Source of the DNA: Natronoarchaeum mannanilyticum
Lineage (GTDB): Archaea > Halobacteriota > Halobacteria > Halobacteriales > Natronoarchaeaceae
NCBI RefSeq assembly: GCF_039522665.1
Contig: NZ_BAAADV010000006.1
Location: forward strand, 1-64,000
Reading direction: 5' to 3'
Length of the DNA: 64,000 nt
In this document: piece after piece, positions 53,459 through 62,189 of the stretch
Numbering within the stretch: the first letter of the stretch is position 1
Layout of the letters: each line of letters starts with the position of its first letter
Program-made: the position numbers and the translations under genes
Notes under the pieces: model-generated
Told to the model about the DNA's origin: nothing
The model's input: only the letters and a program-made list of their open reading frames with translations
The model's database searches: none

Positions 53459-53484
53459 CGTCACCTTGGACGACCAAGGTGACG
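53459..53484. promoter_or_regulatory. Perfect inverted repeat upstream of DUF7344 gene C
   Basis: Arms CGTCACCTTGG (53459-53469) and CCAAGGTGACG (53474-53484) flank ACGA. A third half-site TCACCTTGG is at 53690-53698, nearer the divergent gene at 53883. The remaining 53485-53882 has no supported gene; the TTAATTAACTTTAAAA stretch at 53701-53716 is AT-rich and may be a promoter. Confidence 0.65.
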
Positions 53485-53882
53485 AGTAGAAGCCACCTAC
53501 CGGTGCCACGAAACCGACGATCGACGCCGACGGGACGGAACAGTCCGGAGGCGGGCGACTGCTGTTGTGGCGACGCCGACGGGATCCTTTCGGACGGCAA
53601 ACCCGTAGCGGGGACTTACCTGACGGCGGTTTCGAGTAGCGATGCGATTGATTCGGTTAAGATGCGCCACCTAGTCACGTTCGGAAGCATCACCTTGGTT
53701 TAATTAACTTTAAAATGCGGGGCGTTGATTACCCAATCGGACAGAACGGGGACGCCGAGGGACTCGCCGACCAGTTACGGGGAGGAGAAACGGCAACGTG
53801 CCTACAAAAAACATGATGGGGATGTACGAATCGTGCGAGTACGCTACCAACCAGCAATCGTCGACCCGCGAGACCGGGCCGT

Positions 53883-54476
53883 ATGACCAGCAGTGACATG
53901 GACGTTCCGGAGGCGGAACGTACGAACGACGAGGGCGAAGTCGAATCCGAGGAGGAGCCGGCCGAGGCGGAGCAGTCCGTCGAACCGGAGCCGCTCCCGC
54001 TCGATATCGTCTTCGAGATACTGAAGAACAAACGCCGGCGCCTGGTGCTTCGGTACGTCAGGCGCGAGGAGAACGGCACCGTCGATCTGGGCGAGCTCGC
54101 CGAACACGTGGCTGCCCTCGAGAACGACAAGTCGGTGTCGGCGCTGACGTCGGGGGAGCGAAAACGGGTGTACGTCGGGCTCTACCAGTGCCATCTGCCG
54201 AAGATGGACGACGCCGGCATCGTCGAGTTCGATCGCAACCGGGGGACGATCGAGCTCGGCGAGAACGCCGACCAGCTCGACGAGTATCTAGACAACCAGT
54301 CCGAAGAGGAGACGGTCTGGCCCCGCTACTACCTGAGCATCACGCTGATCGGCGGCGGGCTGTTCCTGATCGGCCAGGCCGGACTGTTCCCGGCCGACTG
54401 GGTCCAGACGGTCATCGTCCTCGCGATGCTCGTCGCGCTGGCGGGCTGTGCCGTGCTCCAGTCGCGCGAGGACTAA
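53883..54476 (+). CDS. DUF7344 winged-helix membrane protein B
   Basis: 197-aa paralogue of the gene at 13320. A Glu-rich N-terminus (1-38) precedes the winged helix (FEILKNKRRRLVLRYVRREE, TSGERKRVYVGLYQCHLPKM, IVEFDRNRG), then two hydrophobic segments (about 143-160 and 165-185). It is likely a membrane-tethered regulator. Both membrane-linked copies adjoin surface-sugar genes (13.3 kb and 54 kb). Confidence 0.85.
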   Translation: MTSSDMDVPEAERTNDEGEVESEEEPAEAEQSVEPEPLPLDIVFEILKNKRRRLVLRYVRREENGTVDLGELAEHVAALENDKSVSALTSGERKRVYVGLYQCHLPKMDDAGIVEFDRNRGTIELGENADQLDEYLDNQSEEETVWPRYYLSITLIGGGLFLIGQAGLFPADWVQTVIVLAMLVALAGCAVLQSRED

Positions 54477-54958
54477 GGGCCGGTCAGCGCCGCGTCCGCC
54501 TTTCACGACGACGCACACGACTGAGCAGCCGCCGGCGAAGCCAGTGCTTTCAGCCGCGGTGGGCACGGGCGACGTTGCCGTCGACGATGGGGCGCTGTGC
54601 GGGGATGACGTTCGTCGGTCGCCGCCGACGGTCAGTCCAGATGCCGACGAGTCCGTACTCCGGAGTAAGATAGTTCACAGGTCCTAAAACCAACCTATCC
54701 GTGCTAGGTACCTTCTGCCGAACTGGCACCCGATCAATAACAAAGAGTGGCGCACGGGACAGGGGCAGTATCCAGTTCCCGGAACCGCCGGGGCGTACAG
54801 CGCGAGAAACCCATGTCCGCAACGCACTCACGACACGACCAATCGCACCGACACTCGAACCGCTTCCGCCGCAACTCGAACTGCACTCGCCGTCGCTCGA
54901 GCCATCTTCGGACTGGTGCTGATGGCCGCCGAGGCGCCGACACGGGGGGTGGATGACG
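54477..54958. other. glmS upstream region
   Basis: This 482-nt gap has no supported gene. It contains an ATAACAA element on the plus strand (CAATAACAAAGAGTGG, heptamer 54737-54743) 216 nt before glmS. This is the only clear plus-strand instance of that element and again precedes an amino-sugar gene. Confidence 0.45.
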
Positions 54959-56848
54959 ATGTGCGGCATCACCGCCCGGATCGGGCGCGGCGACGCCGTC
55001 GACGAACTGCTGACCGGCCTCGAGAACCTGGAGTACCGGGGGTACGACTCCGCCGGCGTGGCGATCAAGAACGGCCACGGCCTCGCCGTCCACAAGCGCG
55101 AGGGGAAGATCGACCAGCTCAAGAGCCGCGTCGAGCAGTCGCCCCCCGAGGGGTCGATGGGGATCGGCCACACCCGCTGGAGCACCCACGGGCCGCCGAC
55201 CGACGCCAACGCCCACCCCCACACCGACTGCACCGGGTCGATCGCGGTCGTCCACAACGGCATCATCGAGAACCACGAGGCGCTGAAGGCCGACCTCCGC
55301 GAGCGCGGCCACCGGTTCGAGAGCGACACCGACACCGAGGTGATCCCGCACCTGCTCGAGGAGCACGTCGACCGCGGGCTCGAACTCGACGTCGCCTTCC
55401 GCCGGATGGCCGAGCAGCTCCAGGGGAGCTACGCCATCGCGGCGATGACCGACGAGGCCGACGCCGTCTACGCGACCCGGCAGGGCTCGCCGCTCGTGCT
55501 GGGGATCGACGACGACTGCCACTACCTGGCCAGCGACGTCCCCGCGTTCCTGGAGTTCACCGATCGGGTCGTCTACCTCGAGGACGGCGACGTCGTGACC
55601 GTCACCGACGAGGGGTACGAAATCGTCGACAGTCAGGGCGACCCGCTGGACCGCGAGGTCCGGACGGTCGACTGGGTCGCCGAAGACGCCGAGAAGGGAC
55701 GGTACGACCACTTCATGCGCAAGGAGATCAGCGAGCAGCCCACCGCGCTCGCCCAGACGATCGAGGGGCGGATCGACGCGAGCGAGGAGGGCGAACCGAT
55801 CGTCACCGACGGTAGCGAGGCGGCCTCGAGAGGTGACAGCGTCTCCACCCCCGGTGCCGACGGCGTCAGCCTGGAGGAGTTCCCGCCGGGGACGTTCGCG
55901 GACGTCTCGGCGATCCAGTTCGTCGCCTGTGGCACGAGCTACCACGCCGCGCTGTACGGCCAGCAGCTGCTCGCTCGGCGCGGCGTCAGCGCCCAGACGT
56001 TCCGCGCCGGCGAGTACGCCATGTCGCCGGCGCCCGTCGACGACGACACGCTGGTGATCGGCGTCACCCAGAGCGGCGAGACAGCAGACACCCTCGAATC
56101 GCTGCGCCGGGCCGCCGAAGGCGGTGCCCGCACGCTCGCGCTGACCAACGTCGTCGGCTCGACGGCCGCCCGCGAGTGCGACGACGCGATGTTCATCCGT
56201 GCCGGGCCCGAGATCGGCGTCGCCGCGACGAAGACGTTCTCCTCGCAGGTCGCCTCGCTGGGGCTGCTGGCCGAGCGGCTCGCCCGCGACGTGGCCGACT
56301 CCGAGAGCGAGGACAGCCGACAGCTGCTCGCGGAACTGTCGACCCTTCCCGAGACGGTCCAGCGCGTGTTAGACGAGACGCAAGCGATGGAGGTCGTCGA
56401 CCGCTACCGGGCGATGGATTCGTATTTCTTCATCGGCCGGGGCGTCGCCCACCCGGTCGCGATGGAGGGCGCGCTGAAGTTCAAGGAGATCACCTACGAG
56501 CACGCCGAGGGCTTCGCCGCCGGGCAGCTCAAGCACGGCCCGCTCGCGCTCGTGACGCCGAACACGCCCGTGTTCGCGGTGTTCACCGGTCGGCATACCG
56601 ACAAAACGCTGAGCAATGTCCGGGAGGTCCAAGCCCGCGGCGCGCCCGTGATCGGCGTCGTCAGCGAGGACAACCGGGAAGTGATCGACACCGTCGACGC
56701 CGCGCTGACGATCCCCGAAGCCCATCCCGACGTCGCCGCCGTGCTCGCGAACGTCCAGCTCCAGCTGGTCGCGTACCACGTCGCCGACTACCTGGATCGC
56801 CCGATCGACAAACCGCGCAACCTCGCCAAGAGCGTCACCGTGGAGTGA
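54959..56848 (+). CDS. glmS: Glutamine-fructose-6-phosphate aminotransferase (isomerising)
   Basis: 629-aa enzyme making glucosamine-6-phosphate, the entry to UDP-GlcNAc. The N-terminal glutamine amidotransferase domain starts MCGITARIG, with Cys2 as nucleophile after Met removal, which fixes the start at 54959 rather than 54953; YRGYDSAG and HTRWSTHG follow. Two SIS isomerase domains contain CGTSYHAALYGQ, TQSGETADTLESLR and the end KPRNLAKSVTVE. A low-complexity linker (about 275-305, GSEAASRGDS) is present. It feeds the UDP-sugar pathways encoded on both sides. Confidence 0.97.
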   Translation: MCGITARIGRGDAVDELLTGLENLEYRGYDSAGVAIKNGHGLAVHKREGKIDQLKSRVEQSPPEGSMGIGHTRWSTHGPPTDANAHPHTDCTGSIAVVHNGIIENHEALKADLRERGHRFESDTDTEVIPHLLEEHVDRGLELDVAFRRMAEQLQGSYAIAAMTDEADAVYATRQGSPLVLGIDDDCHYLASDVPAFLEFTDRVVYLEDGDVVTVTDEGYEIVDSQGDPLDREVRTVDWVAEDAEKGRYDHFMRKEISEQPTALAQTIEGRIDASEEGEPIVTDGSEAASRGDSVSTPGADGVSLEEFPPGTFADVSAIQFVACGTSYHAALYGQQLLARRGVSAQTFRAGEYAMSPAPVDDDTLVIGVTQSGETADTLESLRRAAEGGARTLALTNVVGSTAARECDDAMFIRAGPEIGVAATKTFSSQVASLGLLAERLARDVADSESEDSRQLLAELSTLPETVQRVLDETQAMEVVDRYRAMDSYFFIGRGVAHPVAMEGALKFKEITYEHAEGFAAGQLKHGPLALVTPNTPVFAVFTGRHTDKTLSNVREVQARGAPVIGVVSEDNREVIDTVDAALTIPEAHPDVAAVLANVQLQLVAYHVADYLDRPIDKPRNLAKSVTVE

Positions 56849-56855
56849 GTCGCCG

Positions 56856-57134
56856 ATGTCAACGATGGACCCAGAGCAGGTGCACGTCAGCTGGCACCGC
56901 GACGGCGGCGACCGACAGGTGATGATCGGCCTCGACGGCGAGGACGTCAAGCTCGCGATGACGTTCCCCGTCGACCTCTCGCGGCGCGAACTGGAGACGA
57001 TCCTCGACGAGCGCGACCGCGAGATCGACCACTACTTCGAGGCGCTGGCGCGGGTGCGCCAGCGGAACGCGAAAGCGAGCGAGAGTGCGAACGTGAACGA
57101 GGGGACGCAGCAAAACGAGAAGGTTCGGGAGTAG
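56856..57134 (+). CDS. Small helical protein downstream of glmS
   Basis: 92-aa protein of unknown family. QVHVSWHRDGGDRQVMIG and DVKLAMTFPVDLSRRELETI suggest a small beta part, followed by a long charged helix. It starts 7 nt after the glmS stop, so it is probably co-transcribed. The tail is Asn/Glu/Ala-rich. It may be a glmS-linked accessory protein; no function can be assigned. Confidence 0.6.
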   Translation: MSTMDPEQVHVSWHRDGGDRQVMIGLDGEDVKLAMTFPVDLSRRELETILDERDREIDHYFEALARVRQRNAKASESANVNEGTQQNEKVRE

Positions 57135-57197
57135 CGGTTCGGTTTTCTCGGGGTAATTTTTGTAGTGGTGGTTGATCGGTAAGGTACAATGCAAAGG

Positions 57198-57252
57198 AAC
57201 CACCGTTGCGAGTGTTCCCGTTCTTTACGGACACCCCAGTTTGCGAGTGTTC
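57198..57252 (-). repeat. Two AACACTYGCAA iterons downstream of orc1-E
   Basis: On the minus strand GGGAACACTCGCAACGGTGG (57198-57217) and GAACACTCGCAAACTGGGG (57234-57252) lie 25-80 nt after the orc1-E stop. They resemble AACACTTGCAAATTGGGGTG near orc1-B (6021-6043) and CACTYGCAA near orc1-D, and differ from the orc1-E family upstream of the gene. Confidence 0.65.
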
Positions 57253-57276
57253 TTGATCAGCGGTCTAGCGTAGTCC

Positions 57277-58527
57277 TCAGTCCCCGAGGAGTTGCTGGAG
57301 TTTGCTCGGGATTGTTCTATTCGTTTCCGGATGACCGGGGACGTCAAGCCGTTCAAGAGCTTGGACGGCCATTTCTGTAGACAGCGAATCGAGTGAGTAC
57401 TCGAATCGGGTTTCTTCTCCGATCCCCTCTTGGACTTCTGCTCGTTTGATCAGTCCTAGCATGTGCATATTCGAGAGATAATCGTGAACTCGGCGACTCG
57501 CATTCACCTCTCCGATGATCTCTTCGGCGTACTGTCTGTACACCGGATACAACTCCTTTCGTCCGACTGGCGTCTCGTTCTGGAGGTGTAAGGTCACCAG
57601 CGCCGCGATCGTCATATGCTCGTGCTTGTCCATGGACTCGATCGCCTCTAGCATCCGATCCCGTTCGAGCTCTTCGCGTGCCCGTTCGATATGTTCGAGT
57701 CGTACTTCCTCTTCGTCTTTGGCAAGTTGCCCTCCTCGCCGTAGCAGATCTAGCGCATATCTGGCGTCACCGCCTTCTTGAGCGCCGTACGCCGCCGTAA
57801 GCTCGATGACACCGTCTTTGATGGTTCCCTCTTTGAATGCCCGCTGACTTCGGTGCAGGAGAATTTCCTGCAACTCCGTCGCGTTGTAGCTGCTAAACGT
57901 GATCTCGTGCTCGCAGAGAGAAGAGGTCACTTTCGAGGAGAGGCCTTCTTTAAAACTGAGATCGTTACTGATACCGATCAGAGCGGGCCAGACATTTTCG
58001 AGACGACCGTTCGCCCGTGCGCGGGGGATCTGGTAAAGAATCCGGTCTTGTGAACCGATGTTGTCGACCTCGTCGAGAACAATAATCACGTAATCCCGAA
58101 CGTCAGTGTCACCGTCTCCAATCGCGTCTAACGCCTCGAACAGCGTTTCGTACACCTGGCTCTTCGGAAGACCCGATCTCGGTAACTGATCACGTGCGGG
58201 CAACAATTGATTCGCGAGGGTGATCGCGACTTGATACGAGGAGGAACAGTCGTTGCAGTTCAACCAGATCGTTTCGAGCGAAATATCGTCGTAGTTCGCG
58301 ACAGAGTCGGTGAGCTCGCTGATCTCGTATTTCGTCGACGCCGTCTTACCGAGTCCGCTGAGTCCGTAGAGGAAGGCGTTTCGGGGTGGTTCCGCATCGA
58401 TGATCGGCTGGAACACGGTACGGAGGTGTTCAAGTTCCTCATCGCGACCGAGAATCTCGTCTGGTTGATAGTCCTCTTCTAGTACATCTGCATCCTCAAA
58501 TGGCGATGTTGTACGCCGGTACGACAT
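57277..58527 (-). CDS. orc1: Orc1/Cdc6 replication initiator E
   Basis: 416-aa initiator: Walker A GLSGLGKT (55-62), Walker B VIIVLDEVDNIGSQD, sensor LIGISNDLSFKEGL, and winged helix around RVHDYLSNMHMLGLIKRAEV. ATG 58527 follows an AT-rich TTTTAAATACGATATC segment (minus strand, 58541-58556), fitting a leaderless start. The orc1-E iterons begin only 40 nt upstream. Codon use is less GC-rich than the flanking glmS and epimerase genes. Confidence 0.96.
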   Translation of the reverse strand: MSYRRTTSPFEDADVLEEDYQPDEILGRDEELEHLRTVFQPIIDAEPPRNAFLYGLSGLGKTASTKYEISELTDSVANYDDISLETIWLNCNDCSSSYQVAITLANQLLPARDQLPRSGLPKSQVYETLFEALDAIGDGDTDVRDYVIIVLDEVDNIGSQDRILYQIPRARANGRLENVWPALIGISNDLSFKEGLSSKVTSSLCEHEITFSSYNATELQEILLHRSQRAFKEGTIKDGVIELTAAYGAQEGGDARYALDLLRRGGQLAKDEEEVRLEHIERAREELERDRMLEAIESMDKHEHMTIAALVTLHLQNETPVGRKELYPVYRQYAEEIIGEVNASRRVHDYLSNMHMLGLIKRAEVQEGIGEETRFEYSLDSLSTEMAVQALERLDVPGHPETNRTIPSKLQQLLGD

Positions 58528-58565
58528 TAGATAGACAACCGCAGATATCGTATTTAAAACCGGCG

Positions 58566-58863
58566 TTTCACGTAGTGGGGGTGAGTTTCACGTAGTGGGT
58601 TTATTTATAAACTCTCCACCCCCACTGTTTCACGTAGTGAGCGGTATCTGAAGGGGAGCGTGGTAGAGAAGCGGAAATAATCTCTCCTAGTTAGATGATG
58701 TTATTGCCGGTTGGGAAACATTCATTCATATATAGTAGTCCTCAAAGAGGTAGACATTCGAATAACGCTCACTACGTGAAACGTCGGGGGAGGGGGTATT
58801 TAAATCAACCCACTACGTGAAACGGCGGAGGGGGCGAGGATATAAAGGATCACTACGTGAAAC
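58566..58863. repeat. Origin E: symmetric inverted iterons with AT-rich centre
   Basis: TTTCACGTAGTG occurs direct at 58566-58577, 58586-58597 and 58628-58639, and inverted (CACTACGTGAAA) at 58770-58781, 58811-58822 and 58851-58862. G-runs adjoin most copies. The 130 bp between the arms is AT-rich (for example CATTCATATATAGTAG at about 58720-58737). This three-against-three layout is a textbook archaeal origin. A hairpin GCCGGGAA/TTCCCGGC lies further on at 58979-59003; no gene is seen in 58864-59170. Confidence 0.88.
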
Positions 58864-59170
58864 AGTGGGGTACTACAAAACACACCTCATCAAGGTCGCC
58901 GGAAAATAGAGTGCGTGTATATGTTGTTCTAGACTAGGTCAACTAGAAGAGAGGAGACAACATTAATAGATGCTCTCTGCCGGGAAGATGCCGTTTTCCC
59001 GGCATATGACGCCTTGTTTCCCACCCCTGACTTCCCAGAACACATCGATAGAGGGGTGTGGTTGTCGCACGCCTCTCTGTTCTACATCTCTACGCGGGGA
59101 TGTGGATTCGAGAGCGAATCGAGAACCGCTGGCCGACAGTCGACGAGTGACGAAAACTGGCTATGTCACC

Positions 59171-60124
59171 CTACTCCACCAGCGTCGTCAGCCCGTCCTC
59201 CAGCGAGACGGTCGCCTCGAATCCCAGTTCTTCGCGCGCGCGAGCCACGTCCGCTCGGCTGTGGCGCACGTCGGCGGCTCGAGGGTCGGTGTGGACGATC
59301 TCTGAGTCCGAGCCGACCGCGTCGCGGATCGCCTCGGCGAGCCGGCGGATCGACGTGCTCTGCCCGGTGCCGACGTTGAACGCCCGACCCGTCTCGTCGG
59401 TCGTGGCGGCCGCGAGGTTCGCCCGCACGACGTCGGAGACGTGGACGAAGTCGCGCGTCTGCTCGCCGTCGCCGTGGACCGTGATCGGCTCGCCGGCGCG
59501 GGCCTGCTCGAAGAAGGCCTTGACGACGCCGCTGTAGTCGCCGCCGGCCTGCCTGGGGCCGTAGATATTGAAGTACCGGAGCGCGACGGCGTCGAGGTCG
59601 TACAGGTCGTCGTGGGTGCGGGCGTAGTGGTCGATCGCCAGCTTGTCGACGGCGTACGGCGAGGTGGGCGTCTTGGCGTCGGTCTCGGCGACCGGCACCG
59701 ACTCGGGCTCGCCGTAGATCGCGCAGCTGGACGCCAGCACGACTCGGGCGTCCTCCTCGCGCGCCCGGTCGAGCAGCTCCACGGTCGCCGCGACGTTGGT
59801 CTCGTGGCTCTCGGCGGGTGCCTCGACCGAGCGGTCGACGCTGACAAGTCCGGCCTCGTGGAAGACGACGTCGACGTCCGACATCGCCCACCCGAGCACG
59901 TCCGGGTCGCGGACGTCGCCCTCGATCAGCTCGACGCCCGGCGGGACGTGCTCGGCCTTCCCACCCGAGAGGTCATCGAGCACCCGGACCTCGTTGTCGC
60001 CGGCGAGCGCCTCGACCAGGTGGCTGCCGACGAACCCCGCGCCGCCGGTCACCAGAACAGTTCGCCCGGACAGCTCCGGGGCGCCGCCGACGCCGCGGCG
60101 TCGCCCGCCGTGTCGCTTGGCCAT
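59171..60124 (-). CDS. NAD-dependent nucleotide-sugar epimerase/dehydratase (GalE-like)
   Basis: 317-aa extended short-chain dehydrogenase. VLVTGGAGFVGSHLVEAL (NAD site, about 22), DDLSGGKAEHV, SSCAIYGEPESVPV, the catalytic YAVDK (Y-x-x-x-K, about 155) and RYFNIYGPRQ are visible. It is likely a UDP-glucose or UDP-GlcNAc 4-epimerase, since it lacks dehydratase-specific motifs I could recognise. The first 17 residues are a basic extension. An ATAACAA element ends 31 nt before its ATG. Confidence 0.93.
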   Translation of the reverse strand: MAKRHGGRRRGVGGAPELSGRTVLVTGGAGFVGSHLVEALAGDNEVRVLDDLSGGKAEHVPPGVELIEGDVRDPDVLGWAMSDVDVVFHEAGLVSVDRSVEAPAESHETNVAATVELLDRAREEDARVVLASSCAIYGEPESVPVAETDAKTPTSPYAVDKLAIDHYARTHDDLYDLDAVALRYFNIYGPRQAGGDYSGVVKAFFEQARAGEPITVHGDGEQTRDFVHVSDVVRANLAAATTDETGRAFNVGTGQSTSIRRLAEAIRDAVGSDSEIVHTDPRAADVRHSRADVARAREELGFEATVSLEDGLTTLVE

Positions 60125-60154
60125 GCTCGTCTCTCACCTCCCCCAGCGCGGGTT

Positions 60155-60161
60155 TTGTTAT
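60155..60161 (-). promoter_or_regulatory. ATAACAA element of the epimerase gene
   Basis: The minus strand reads CCTATAACAAAACCCGC; its proximal end is 31 nt before ATG 60124, the same spacing as the sites at 27952 and 35741. Confidence 0.5.
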
Positions 60162-60245
60162 AGGCTGGTTGCGCCGCTGGTGCCGTCACCCGCCGGGTCG
60201 AAAACGAGTCCTACTGACCGATGCCATCTCAGCTGACGTCGATAT

Positions 60246-62081
60246 TTATCCGCCGACGCTGGCGTTCGGATCGACGAGGTACAGCTCGAACTGATCGTTC
60301 GCCTGCACCCGGTCGATCTCGGCCTCCTGTTCGAGCTGCTCGAACCCAGCCTCGTTGTACCGGAACCCCTCGTAGAGAACCGTCTCGCGCTCGACGTCGG
60401 CCTCGGTCACCGGAACGTAGGTCGGGTCGTCGAACGCCGACTCGACGGTCCCGTTCCGGAAGTGCCCCTGCGGAACGACGTAGCGGCGCCAGGAGATCCG
60501 CTCGGCCGCCGGTGTCGTCGTCCCGTAGTGGAGATCGATGAACCGGCGAGGACCGGATCGGATGCCGGCGAACGCGGTCGACTCGTTGCGGTGCTCCAGC
60601 GCGGTCGTGTAGCCGTCGACCTCGGCCTCGGTCACCTGGCTGTTTGGCTGGTAGATGTACGGCGAGGGGTGGAACGCCACCGCCTGCAACACCAGGAACG
60701 CCACGAACGCGACCGCGAGGGCGACCGAGAGCACGCTTCGCCCCCGGACATCGCTGAGCCGGTCGATCCCGACGGTCAGGGCGACCGCGCCGAGGATCGT
60801 CACGATCGCCATCAGGAACCCGTGGTACCGGAAGTACTGGGTCTGGGCGTTGGCCAGCAGGAACACGACGAAGAACCCCGCCGCGGGCACGCCCGTCAGG
60901 ATCAGGTACTCGAGGTACGCCGTCCCGTCGTCGTCGATCCGTCCGACGCCGCCGGCCAGCACCGCGACGGCCAGCACCGCCGCGAGCACCGCGTACACCA
61001 GGCTGACGCCGAACAGCTTGACGAACATTTCCTCCAGACTTCCCCCCAGCAGCGTCAGCGAGCTCGCGCGGCTGGCGACGGCGCCCCCCGGCTGCGACGC
61101 CGATAGCAGCCCCGACGCGATCGCGGCCACCGCCTCGTACACCCGTTCGAGGCGGGCCGACCACAGCAGGAACACCAACCCGAACAGCCCCGTCTGGGCG
61201 TACAGCCGGCGGTGCGTTGCGATCGGATGATTGCGCCCGAGGCGGCGGTAGAGGTACTGCAGCGTGGCGATCAGGACGAACGCGCCGAGCAGGTTCACCG
61301 CCTGCTGCGGGTGCAGCAGGACGACCGCGGTCGTCGAGAGCGCAAGCAGCAGGCCGACGCCGGTGACGTTGCCGACCAGTCGCCGGTGATCGCCGCGGTC
61401 GCTCGCGTACCCCATCGCGAGGTAGAGCACGACCGGCGCGAACATGATCGCCTGGGTCGTCGGGTACGCGACCGCGTGGGTCCCGAGATTGTTGATCGGC
61501 ATCAGCAACAGCGCGGAGACGGCGCCGACGGCGATTGCCGACCTCGTGTCGGCGATCGCGGCGACGCAGAGCGGGACGAACAGCAAGAACACGAGGAAGA
61601 AGACGGCGACGGTCAGCATCATCGTCAGCCGCAGTTCGAGGCCGGTTACGCTCGATAACTGCACCGAGATCGTGTGGATCGCGGGATAGCGCATCCCGGC
61701 GGGGTGCAACACGCCCACCTCGAACATCCGCGCCCAGCCGAGGTGGCTCAGCGGGTCGCCCTTGCCGTAGAAGTAGTAGCCCCGCAGGATCGGCAGCGCG
61801 GCGACCGAGAGCGCGCTGGCGCCCGCGAGCAGCGTCGCCCCCTGCCCGACGCGGCGGGACGCCGGACCGCGGACGGCGATGACGACGCCGATCAGCGCCG
61901 CGACGCCGACGCCGCCCCAGAACAGCAGCGGCGTCGCCTCGTAGATCGACAGCTCGTAGCTCCGGGCCGGCGACCGGTGGGCCGCGATCACGGCGGTCGT
62001 CAGCGCCACGAAGCCGACCAGCAGCGCGATGCGCGCTCGGCGCGTTCCGCGAGACTCGGTGCGATCCGTATCAGTGGTCAT
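60246..62081 (-). CDS. GT-C-like polytopic membrane protein, copy B
   Basis: 611-aa paralogue of the gene at 33920, with about 12-13 membrane helices, the N-terminal AHRSPARSYELSIYEATPLL block, the outside-loop motif KGDPLSHLGWARM (about residue 110) and a soluble C-terminal domain of about 130 residues (GYTTALEHRNESTAFAGIRSG). It probably uses a lipid-linked sugar on the outer membrane face; the exact reaction is unknown. It lies 108 nt after a GT4 gene in the same direction. Confidence 0.75.
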   Translation of the reverse strand: MTTDTDRTESRGTRRARIALLVGFVALTTAVIAAHRSPARSYELSIYEATPLLFWGGVGVAALIGVVIAVRGPASRRVGQGATLLAGASALSVAALPILRGYYFYGKGDPLSHLGWARMFEVGVLHPAGMRYPAIHTISVQLSSVTGLELRLTMMLTVAVFFLVFLLFVPLCVAAIADTRSAIAVGAVSALLLMPINNLGTHAVAYPTTQAIMFAPVVLYLAMGYASDRGDHRRLVGNVTGVGLLLALSTTAVVLLHPQQAVNLLGAFVLIATLQYLYRRLGRNHPIATHRRLYAQTGLFGLVFLLWSARLERVYEAVAAIASGLLSASQPGGAVASRASSLTLLGGSLEEMFVKLFGVSLVYAVLAAVLAVAVLAGGVGRIDDDGTAYLEYLILTGVPAAGFFVVFLLANAQTQYFRYHGFLMAIVTILGAVALTVGIDRLSDVRGRSVLSVALAVAFVAFLVLQAVAFHPSPYIYQPNSQVTEAEVDGYTTALEHRNESTAFAGIRSGPRRFIDLHYGTTTPAAERISWRRYVVPQGHFRNGTVESAFDDPTYVPVTEADVERETVLYEGFRYNEAGFEQLEQEAEIDRVQANDQFELYLVDPNASVGG

Positions 62082-62189
62082 GGTGGGTCAGTTGGCATCG
62101 GCCGCATCCGCGTTCGGCTCGCTTCGACGACGGCATCCACGTTCGGCTCGACTCGGTTCGACTCCAGTTTCCGCCTGCGTTGTCGCCGG

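Noticed and set aside
53176-53703. A 175-codon plus-strand frame over the DUF7344 upstream region
   Set aside because: Its first half is antisense to the DUF7344 gene and it crosses the palindromic operator; no domain is visible.
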